From positions 1,240,001-1,304,000 of the forward strand of contig NZ_CP044522.1 of NCBI RefSeq assembly GCF_016495405.1: 64,000 nucleotides of DNA. The letters run 5' to 3'. The position numbers and the translations under genes were made by a program. The notes beneath the pieces are model-generated. The model did not search any database, was not told the origin of the DNA, and saw only the letters and a program-made list of their open reading frames with translations. This DNA comes from Cobetia sp. cqz5-12 (GTDB taxonomy: Bacteria > Pseudomonadota > Gammaproteobacteria > Pseudomonadales > Halomonadaceae). The first letter of the stretch is position 1; each line of letters opens with the position of its first letter. Shown here in pieces: positions 58,099 to 64,000 of the stretch.

Positions 58099-59712
58099 AT
58101 GATCTCCGATACCGTCGTGGAGCTGTCGCGGTTCCAGTTCGGCATGACCGCGCTCTACCACTTCCTGTTCGTACCATTGACCATCGGCATGGCCTTCCTG
58201 CTGGCCATCATGGAATCCCTGTATGTCATGACCGGCAAGCAGGTCTACCAGGACATGACCAGGTTCTGGGGCAAGCTGTTCGGTATCAACTTCGCCCTCG
58301 GTGTGGCCACGGGCCTGACGATGGAATTCCAGTTCGGCACCAACTGGGCCTACTACTCGCATTACGTCGGTGACATCTTCGGTGCGCCGCTGGCCATTGA
58401 GGGCCTGGTGGCCTTCTTCCTCGAGTCCACCTTCGTCGGCCTGTTCTTCTTCGGCTGGGACCGCCTGACCAAACGCCAGCACCTGATGGTGACCTGGCTT
58501 GTGGCCTTCGGCTCCAACTTCTCGGCACTGTGGATCCTGATCGCCAACGGCTGGATGCAGAACCCGGTCGGTGCGACCTTCAATTTCGAGACCATGCGCA
58601 TGGAGCTGACCAGCTTCGCGGATGTCATCTTCAATCCGGTCGCCCAGGCCAAGTTCGTGCATACCGTGTCGGCAGGCTATGTGACCGGCGCCATGTTCGT
58701 GCTCGGCATCAGCGCCTTCTACCTGCTCAAGGGGCGTGATCTGGGCTTTGCCAAGCGCAGCTTCGCGATCGCCGCCGCCTTCGGCCTGTTCTCGGTGGCC
58801 TCCGTGATCGTGCTGGGCGATGAGTCCGGCTACGAGGTCGGGGATGTCCAGAAGGCCAAGATGGCCGCCATCGAGGCGATGTGGGAAACCGAGCCGGCGC
58901 CGGCGTCCTTCACGCTGATCGGCCTGCCCAACGAGGAGACCCAGCACACCGATTACGGCATTCATATTCCGTACGTGATGGGCCTGATCGGCACGCGCTC
59001 GCTGGATACCGAGATTCCCGGTATCAAGGAGCTGACCGAGGAGCACCGCGGACGCATCGTCAATGGCATGCAGGCCTATGATCTGCTCCAGCAGCTGCGT
59101 GATGGCCAGGACGACATCGCGACCCGCAAGGCCTTCGATGCGGTCAAGGATGATCTCGGTTACGGCATGCTGCTCAAGCGCTATGTCGAGACGCCATCAG
59201 ATGCCACGCCGGAGATGATCGACAAGGCCGCCGCCGATTCCATTCCGCCGGTCGCGCCGATGTTCTTCTCGTTCCGCATCATGGTGGCGTGTGGCATGGC
59301 GATGCTGGTGATCTTCATTGCCGCCGTGTGGATGACCGCCAAGCATCGCTTCGACGTGCGTCCCTTCCTGTGGATCTGCCTGCTGTCGATCCCGCTGCCG
59401 TTCATCGCCGTGGAAACCGGCTGGTTCGTGGCCGAGTTCGGGCGTCAGCCGTGGGCGGTGGGGGAGATCCTGCCGACCTTCATGGCGGCCTCGAGTCTGG
59501 ATGAGTCGGATCTGTGGTGGTCCATCGGTGGCTTCCTGGCCTTCTACAGCCTGTTCTTCGTCATCGAGATGTGGCTGATGTTCCACTTCGCGCGCAAGGG
59601 ACCGTCTTCCCTGCACACCGGTCGCTATCACTTCGAGCGTACCGGCGCGAGCACCTCTCTGAGCGAACAGGACGGCATGGCGCTCAATCCTTCGCTGTCA
59701 TTCAAGGAGTAA
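58099..59712 (+). CDS. cydA: Cytochrome bd ubiquinol oxidase subunit I
   Basis: Quinol-oxidising heme subunit of the high-affinity terminal oxidase, 537 aa with about nine membrane helices. Its sequence follows E. coli CydA closely: YHFLFVPLTIGMAF with the heme-ligand His near 20, GTNWAYYSHYVGDIFG with Glu/Tyr channel residues, a long Q-loop (about 240-380) and the GRQPWAVGE signature. The long Q-loop sets it apart from the short cyanide-insensitive CioA type. AAGGGG lies upstream. cydB follows after 6 bp. Confidence 0.97.
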   Translation: MISDTVVELSRFQFGMTALYHFLFVPLTIGMAFLLAIMESLYVMTGKQVYQDMTRFWGKLFGINFALGVATGLTMEFQFGTNWAYYSHYVGDIFGAPLAIEGLVAFFLESTFVGLFFFGWDRLTKRQHLMVTWLVAFGSNFSALWILIANGWMQNPVGATFNFETMRMELTSFADVIFNPVAQAKFVHTVSAGYVTGAMFVLGISAFYLLKGRDLGFAKRSFAIAAAFGLFSVASVIVLGDESGYEVGDVQKAKMAAIEAMWETEPAPASFTLIGLPNEETQHTDYGIHIPYVMGLIGTRSLDTEIPGIKELTEEHRGRIVNGMQAYDLLQQLRDGQDDIATRKAFDAVKDDLGYGMLLKRYVETPSDATPEMIDKAAADSIPPVAPMFFSFRIMVACGMAMLVIFIAAVWMTAKHRFDVRPFLWICLLSIPLPFIAVETGWFVAEFGRQPWAVGEILPTFMAASSLDESDLWWSIGGFLAFYSLFFVIEMWLMFHFARKGPSSLHTGRYHFERTGASTSLSEQDGMALNPSLSFKE

Positions 59713-59718
59713 CGGATC

Positions 59719-60852
59719 ATGTGGGATTACGAGATCCTCAAGCTGTTCTGGTGGGTGGCGGTCGGGCTGCTGCTGATCGGCTTCGTCATCACCGATGGCA
59801 TGGACATGGGCGCGGCGATGCTGATGCCGCTGGTAAGCCGCAATGACAGCGAGCGCCGCGTGGTGATCAATACCCTGGCCCCGCACTGGGACGGCAATCA
59901 GGTATGGCTGGTCACCGCCATCGGCGCGGTGTTCGCGGTGTGGCCGGTGGTCTACGGCGCCGTGTTCTCCAGCTTCTATTTCGCGATGCTGACCATCCTG
60001 TTCTCGCTGTTCTTCCGCCCGCTGGGTTTTGACTATCGCTCCAAGCTCGAGCACACCCAGTGGCGTGGCTGGTGGGACCGCGGCATTGTCGCCGGCAGCC
60101 TGATTCCCACCGCCTTCTTCGGGTTGATCTTCGGCAATCTGCTGCAGGGCGTGCCGCTGGAAGTCGATCAATTCATGCGTGCCAGCTACGACGGCAGCTA
60201 CCTGGGCCTGTTCAATCCCTTCGCGTTGCTGTGTACGGCACTGTCCATCGTGATGGTGATGCTGCATGGCGGCACCTGGCTGGTGGCACGTGCCGATGAG
60301 GCCGTCGCCGCACGCAGTGCGCGTATTGTGCAGCCGCTGGGCCTGCTGACCCTGGGGCTGTTCGGTCTTGGGGGGCTGTGGGTGTGGTTGTCCGGCATGG
60401 GCTACAGCATCGATCAGATGGGGGATACCGGCACGGCGCTTCAGCTACTGGACAAGCAGGTCGGGCCGGGCAGCTGGCTGGATGTCTATGCACGTGAGCC
60501 GCTGACGCTGCTGGCACCGCTCAGCGCGGTCGCCGGTGTGCTGGCCGCGATGGTGCTGTCGGCTCGGCGCAAGGGCGGCGCGGCCTTCACGGCAAGCTCC
60601 GTCGGGGTAGGGGGGGTGGTCGCCACCGCGGGCATCAGCATGTTCCCGTTCATCGTGCCGTCCTCGCGCATGAGCGAGGCCAGCCTGACGCTGTGGGATT
60701 CCGTTTCCAGCGAGCTGACGCTCTCCATCGTCACCGTGGCGGGGCTGATGATGGTGCCGACCATCATCCTCTACACCACCTGGTGCTACGTGAAGATGTG
60801 GCGTCGCGTCACCGTCGCGCACATCGAGCAGGACGGTCACAGCCTCTACTGA
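59719..60852 (+). CDS. cydB: Cytochrome bd ubiquinol oxidase subunit II
   Basis: Membrane partner of CydA, 377 aa with about eight to nine helices. Marks are the N-terminal WWVAVGLLLIGFVITDGMDM, NTLAPHWDGNQVWLV and FPFIVPSS. The ribosome site AAGGAG lies in the last codons of cydA, so the two are coupled. The stop is followed directly by a repeat-rich spacer before cydX. Confidence 0.97.
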   Translation: MWDYEILKLFWWVAVGLLLIGFVITDGMDMGAAMLMPLVSRNDSERRVVINTLAPHWDGNQVWLVTAIGAVFAVWPVVYGAVFSSFYFAMLTILFSLFFRPLGFDYRSKLEHTQWRGWWDRGIVAGSLIPTAFFGLIFGNLLQGVPLEVDQFMRASYDGSYLGLFNPFALLCTALSIVMVMLHGGTWLVARADEAVAARSARIVQPLGLLTLGLFGLGGLWVWLSGMGYSIDQMGDTGTALQLLDKQVGPGSWLDVYAREPLTLLAPLSAVAGVLAAMVLSARRKGGAAFTASSVGVGGVVATAGISMFPFIVPSSRMSEASLTLWDSVSSELTLSIVTVAGLMMVPTIILYTTWCYVKMWRRVTVAHIEQDGHSLY

Positions 60853-60955
60853 GGTGCGCTGACCTGACCTGAAGTTGTGCTGACCTGAGTTGTGCTGACC
60901 TGAATTGGCCTGGCCTGGCCTGGCCTGAATTGAGTTGAGTTGAGTTGAGTTGAGC
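60853..60955. repeat. 15-bp and pentanucleotide tandem repeats between cydB and cydX
   Basis: It begins with two copies of a 15-bp unit (GTTGTGCTGACCTGA), then four TGGCC units (60906-60925), one TGAAT, four TGAGT units (60931-60950) and one TGAGC. Stop triplets recur throughout in all frames. Confidence 0.9.
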
Positions 60956-61021
60956 TAGCTGGGCCAATTGCTTCCATTTGCCAAACAGGCGAGGGCAGTG
61001 CCCTCGCCAGGAGACGACACC

Positions 61022-61123
61022 ATGTGGTATTTCGCCTGGATTCTCGGTGTGTTGCTGGCCTGCTTCGCGGGCATCATCAATGCATTGTGGCTTGAGCAGA
61101 CCCACACCTTTGACGATGATTGA
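61022..61123 (+). CDS. cydX: Cytochrome bd small subunit CydX
   Basis: 33-residue single-helix subunit needed for stable, active bd oxidase. It begins MWYFAWILGVLLACFAG, almost the same as E. coli CydX, and ends in an acidic DDD. CAGGAG lies 7 nt before the ATG. It is too short for usual gene calling. It is 169 bp from cydB because of the repeat array, a larger gap than usual. Confidence 0.95.
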   Translation: MWYFAWILGVLLACFAGIINALWLEQTHTFDDD

Positions 61124-61182
61124 GTGAGGCGGCCCCCAACGTTGCTTCTGCGCCGCTGACCGTTCCGATCAAGGAGAGCTCG

Positions 61183-61488
61183 ATGTCACGACCCTGGTAC
61201 GCCTCACGACCACCGGCCTGGTGCCGAACTCGACCTGCCCATCTGGCCTCGCTGCTGCTGTCTGCCATGGTGGCCATCTGGATGCTGCTGGGGCCGGATG
61301 CGATCGCCTCGATGCAGACAGGGCCGCGCTATCTGATGTTGCTGATCGCGTTGTGGGGGCTGGGCGCCGGCTTCACGCATGGCGTCGGCCTGGTGCCGCG
61401 CCACGCGACTCGCGCCTGGCTGCTGGGGGCGCCGCTGAGCTGGTGTCTGCTGCTCATCACGCTGGTGACTCTCGCGTCCAGTCAGTAA
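61183..61488 (+). CDS. ybgE: Cyd operon protein YbgE
   Basis: 101-aa membrane protein with three predicted helices. LLIALWGLGAGFTHGVGLVPRH matches the YbgE signature. In E. coli it follows cydX and plays a minor or unclear part in bd oxidase assembly. AAGGAG lies 7 nt before the ATG at 61183; a longer frame from 61120 overlaps cydX and is unlikely. Confidence 0.88.
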   Translation: MSRPWYASRPPAWCRTRPAHLASLLLSAMVAIWMLLGPDAIASMQTGPRYLMLLIALWGLGAGFTHGVGLVPRHATRAWLLGAPLSWCLLLITLVTLASSQ

Positions 61489-61568
61489 CGCGATTGCGCA
61501 GGCGCTTTGCATTGCGCTCCTGTTCATGGTGATTCTGTTCATTGCGACTCCTGTCATGGCACGAGCAA

Positions 61569-61596
61569 GCACGGCCGCTCCCCGGAGCGGCCGTGC
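61569..61596 (+). terminator. Terminator-like hairpin after the cyd operon
   Basis: GCACGGCCGCTCC and GGAGCGGCCGTGC form a perfect 13-bp stem with a two-base centre. The following CTGTTG is a weak U-tract. Confidence 0.6.
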
Positions 61597-62042
61597 CTGT
61601 TGATGGCTGATGTCATGATTCAAGGGGCATGGCTTGCGAGCCCTTGTGTGATTCAGGCTTTACTTGATGAGGTCGCAGGCTCTATAACGCAGCGAGGTTG
61701 CGACGCGCTCACCGACCCGCGCAGATCGCTCTCGCAGACCGCTCTCGCAAGCTCTTGCCGGCCCTCGCAGGCCCTTGCCGATTCCTGACGCTGCTCGGGG
61801 CCTTTCACGATTCTTGCCGCTGGCAGGCCCGTTCGTGCTGGCGGCTCAGCATTGACGCTGCGTTGTATTCGTCGCCCTCGGCCCCAAGAGGTAATAAAGC
61901 GGAGGGAGAAGAGGCGCCGATCAAGAGGAGGAGCGTGTCTGGTAAGCGTTGGTGCAGCACTTGTGTCCTCTTCTCTCCCACCTTGTCAGATGATGATGCC
62001 CTGGCGTGCAGGAATGACGGGGCTCTCGATGGAGGAAATACC
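61597..62042. other. Spacer before the glycosyltransferase genes
   Basis: No supported gene. Imperfect repeats of CTCGCA and CTTGCC units fill 61725-61785. TATAAC at 61683 with TTTACT 18 bp before it could be a weak promoter. The frame of the next gene is open through much of this region but has no start signal. Confidence 0.45.
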
Positions 62043-63173
62043 ATGCGGTCCTCAGCTGATGCATCCTGCGGCCAGGCGTCTGGCAAGCAGTCCTCGACCT
62101 CGTCGGGGCATATTCCCCGCGACATGTCGCGCCGCCTTTCCGGCGACTGGGTCTTGTCATTGGTGGTGCCGGTGATGAATGAGGAGGAGACCATCGGTCT
62201 CTTTCTGGAGGCCATCGAGAAGACCCTGGGCTCGCAGGTACCGCATCTTGAAGTGCTGTTCGTCGATGATGGCTCGACCGACGGTACCCTGGCGTGTCTG
62301 GAGGCCGCGGCGGCCGGCGATGCTCGCGTGCGTTACCTGAGTCTGACGCGCAATTTCGGCAAGGAAGCGGCCATGTCCGCCGGGATCGAGCAGGCGCGTG
62401 GCGATGCCGTCGTGCCGATGGATGTCGACCTGCAGGACCCGCCGGAGGTAATCCTCGAGTTCATCAGCCAATGGCAGGCCGGCTATGACATGGTCTATGG
62501 CGTGCGCGCCGCGCGCGATGAGGACACCGCCACCAAGCGCAAGACGGCTGGCTGGTTCTACCGCGTCTTCAATCGCCTGACCTTCACCGAGATACCGCGC
62601 GATGCGGGCGATTTCCGCCTGCTGGATCGCCGTGTCGTCGAGGCGCTGCGGCGCCTGCCCGAGCGCAACCGCTTCATGAAGGGTCTGTTCTCGTGGCCTG
62701 GCTATCGCTCGGTGGGCGTCACCTACCAGCGCCCGTCGCGCACGGCCGGCACCACCAAGTTCAACTACTGGAAGCTGTGGAACTTCGCCCTCGATGGCGT
62801 GGTGAGCTTCTCGACCTGGCCGCTACGGGTCTGGACCTATATCGGCAGTGTCGTCGCCGCCATGTCTTTCCTCTATATCCTGGTGATCATCAGCAAGACC
62901 GTGCTGTTCGGCGCCGATGCGCCGGGCTATGCCTCTCTGATGGTCGCGATCCTGTTCTTCGGCGGCATGCAGCTGATCTCGATCGGCGTGCTGGGCGAAT
63001 ACCTCGGTCGTCTGTTTATGGAAACCAAGCAGCGTCCGCTTTACCTGATCGACCATGACAGCTTGCACGACAGCCCGCAGGGCAGCGTGTCACCGGACAG
63101 GGGGCTTGACAGTGGTCTGAGCACTGCGCGAGTCGTGCGCGGTGCGGCGCGAGGTGAATCACTTGAGCGCTGA
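62043..63173 (+). CDS. GtrB-type polyprenyl-phosphate glycosyltransferase (GT2)
   Basis: 376 aa. About 40 polar N-terminal residues precede the GT-A domain (LSLVVPVMNEEETIGLFLEA; LFVDDGSTDGT; MDVDLQDPPEVI with the DxD-like motif; DAGDFRLLDRRVV; ERNRFMKGLFSW). Two C-terminal membrane helices (about 265-330) follow. This layout is that of GtrB, which loads a sugar onto undecaprenyl phosphate. GGAGG lies 7 nt before the ATG. The next gene encodes GtrA, supporting the role. Confidence 0.9.
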   Translation: MRSSADASCGQASGKQSSTSSGHIPRDMSRRLSGDWVLSLVVPVMNEEETIGLFLEAIEKTLGSQVPHLEVLFVDDGSTDGTLACLEAAAAGDARVRYLSLTRNFGKEAAMSAGIEQARGDAVVPMDVDLQDPPEVILEFISQWQAGYDMVYGVRAARDEDTATKRKTAGWFYRVFNRLTFTEIPRDAGDFRLLDRRVVEALRRLPERNRFMKGLFSWPGYRSVGVTYQRPSRTAGTTKFNYWKLWNFALDGVVSFSTWPLRVWTYIGSVVAAMSFLYILVIISKTVLFGADAPGYASLMVAILFFGGMQLISIGVLGEYLGRLFMETKQRPLYLIDHDSLHDSPQGSVSPDRGLDSGLSTARVVRGAARGESLER

Positions 63174-63597
63174 TCGTGAGGGCGTCACCGAGACTGACAG
63201 GCCAGTCGCTGCGCGCGCCAGGGAGGAGGCGGGCACCGCGACTCGTTTCGGGCTGGTCGGGCTGGCCGCGACGGGAGTTCACCTGGGCGTTGCTGCCTTG
63301 CTGCTGTTCCTGTGGCCGCAGCTCAATGAGTTCATCGCCAATATCATTGCCTTCTGCGTGGCGTTTCAGGTCTCACTGGTCGGCCATCGCCGGCTGACCT
63401 TCAAGCGCCAGGGCAGTGCCTGGCGCTTCGGACTGGTCGCGGCGGGCGGCTTTGCGCTCAACAATGGCCTCTTGGCACTGTTGATGCAGGGGTTGGATCT
63501 GTCGGGCTTCGTCGCCATCGCGATCGCAACGCTCTCGGTGCCGATCGTGACCTATCTGGCCTCACGGCTGTGGGCCTTCAAGGAAGACCATGCATGA
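63163..63597 (+). CDS. GtrA-family membrane protein
   Basis: About 144 aa with four membrane helices, the usual size for GtrA, the putative flippase for undecaprenyl-linked sugar. TRFGLVGLAATGVHLGVAALL and the C-terminal ASRLWAFKEDH are typical. The start is uncertain: TTG at 63163 has GAGG 8 nt upstream, while GTGs at 63142 and 63154 are in frame. All overlap the previous gene. The stop overlaps the next start by 4 bp. Confidence 0.88.
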   Translation: MSADREGVTETDRPVAARAREEAGTATRFGLVGLAATGVHLGVAALLLFLWPQLNEFIANIIAFCVAFQVSLVGHRRLTFKRQGSAWRFGLVAAGGFALNNGLLALLMQGLDLSGFVAIAIATLSVPIVTYLASRLWAFKEDHA

Positions 63598-64000
63598 ATG
63601 ACAGCGTCACCGCAGGACCGCGCTCGACGCTGGGAGAGCGCCTCAAGACACTGGCGGCCGAGACGCCGCCCCCCTCTGAGGCACTCGCGCGGGCACAGGC
63701 CGTGCGTATCCCCTGGGGACACATCCTGCTGGCGTTGCTGGTGACGCGCGCAGTCTGGCTCGCCATCGCGCTGTGGGGCGATCACAGCTATCTGCACGCC
63801 ATGGCGCAGTTCGATGGCAGCTGGTTCAAGGGCATCATGACGCGCGGCTACGATGTCGAGGCGCGCGGCATGAGCGATGGCGACGCCGCCAACTGGGCGT
63901 TCTTTCCGCTCTATCCGGTGCTGCTGTGGCTGGTGACACTGGGCGGTCAGCTGGACCCCGAACTGATGGGCGTGCTCTTGAGCAATGCCCTGCTGGCCGT
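63594..64000 (+). CDS. Membrane glycosyltransferase, PIG-V/mannosyltransferase-like, cut by window end
   Basis: The first 135 residues are visible. A 40-residue cytoplasmic lead is followed by a membrane helix (HILLALLVTRAVWLAIALWG). FDGSWFKGIMTRGYD and WAFFPLYPVLLWLV follow, a pattern of the PIG-V-like family in bacteria. It is coupled to GtrA by an ATGA overlap, so it is probably the transferase that uses the sugar carrier made and flipped by the previous two. The end lies outside the window. Confidence 0.75.
   Translation, partial: MNDSVTAGPRSTLGERLKTLAAETPPPSEALARAQAVRIPWGHILLALLVTRAVWLAIALWGDHSYLHAMAQFDGSWFKGIMTRGYDVEARGMSDGDAANWAFFPLYPVLLWLVTLGGQLDPELMGVLLSNALLA

Overview
The window is a GC-rich chromosomal segment of a gammaproteobacterium. 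Gene order from psd to purA (psd, rhdA, rsgA/orn, queG, nnr, tsaE, amidase, mutL, miaA, hfq, hflX, hflK, hflC, hisZ, purA) is the order known from Pseudomonas and its relatives. The halophile-type gene content (NCS2 permease, DUF3549, DUF1853, DUF6314, rimB-rimK) makes a marine or halophilic Oceanospirillales member, Halomonas or Cobetia-like, the most likely source. That placement is inference from gene content and protein resemblance, not from a marker-gene tree.

Layout. 1-3.8 kb: partial psd, rhodanese rhdA and a purine-type NCS2 permease. 3.9-21.6 kb: a long housekeeping block for ribosome maturation, RNA turnover, queuosine and t6A tRNA modification, NAD(P)HX repair, cell-wall amidase, mismatch repair, tRNA isopentenylation, Hfq, HflX, the HflKC membrane complex, HisZ and PurA. 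21.7-28.2 kb: a SUF iron-sulfur operon (Rrf2 regulator, sufB, sufC, sufD, sufS, sufT) with a Fur-like site and a Rrf2/IscR-type palindrome in front. 28.4-34.2 kb: a YceI protein, SanA, a four-helix protein, the rimB-rimK ribosomal S6 modification pair and a DUF3549 gene. 34.9-37.3 kb: a cystine-type ABC importer. 37.4-44 kb: a ComFB-like protein, a CPA2 antiporter, YqcC, a gamma-glutamylcyclotransferase-like protein, BrnQ and a DUF1853 protein.

44-49 kb is the accessory part. It is gene-poor, locally AT-richer and full of short tandem repeats. It carries four consecutive paralogous genes for exported proteins of 110-113 aa built from 35-36-residue repeats, a fifth small exported protein, an orphan terminator and an apparently periplasmic type II haloacid dehalogenase-like protein. 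I do not recognise the four-gene family; it is the best candidate here for something undescribed.

49.3-57.5 kb: a carboxylesterase, a DUF6314 gene and a YigM-like transporter that start on the same CATG, a MocR-type regulator divergent from an EamA exporter, two OmpW paralogues (one with two FNR/ANR-like boxes upstream) and an InaA-type kinase. 58-61.6 kb: a full cytochrome bd oxidase operon cydA-cydB-cydX-ybgE, with a pentanucleotide array between cydB and cydX. 62-64 kb: a gtr-like set (GtrB-type glycosyltransferase, GtrA flippase, and a membrane glycosyltransferase cut by the window end).

A window-wide feature is the number of 7-16 bp tandem duplications that lie on or just after stop codons (the SUF regulator, rimK, yqcC, the fourth small paralogue, the esterase, cydB). 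No tRNA, rRNA, CRISPR, prophage or intact insertion sequence was seen.
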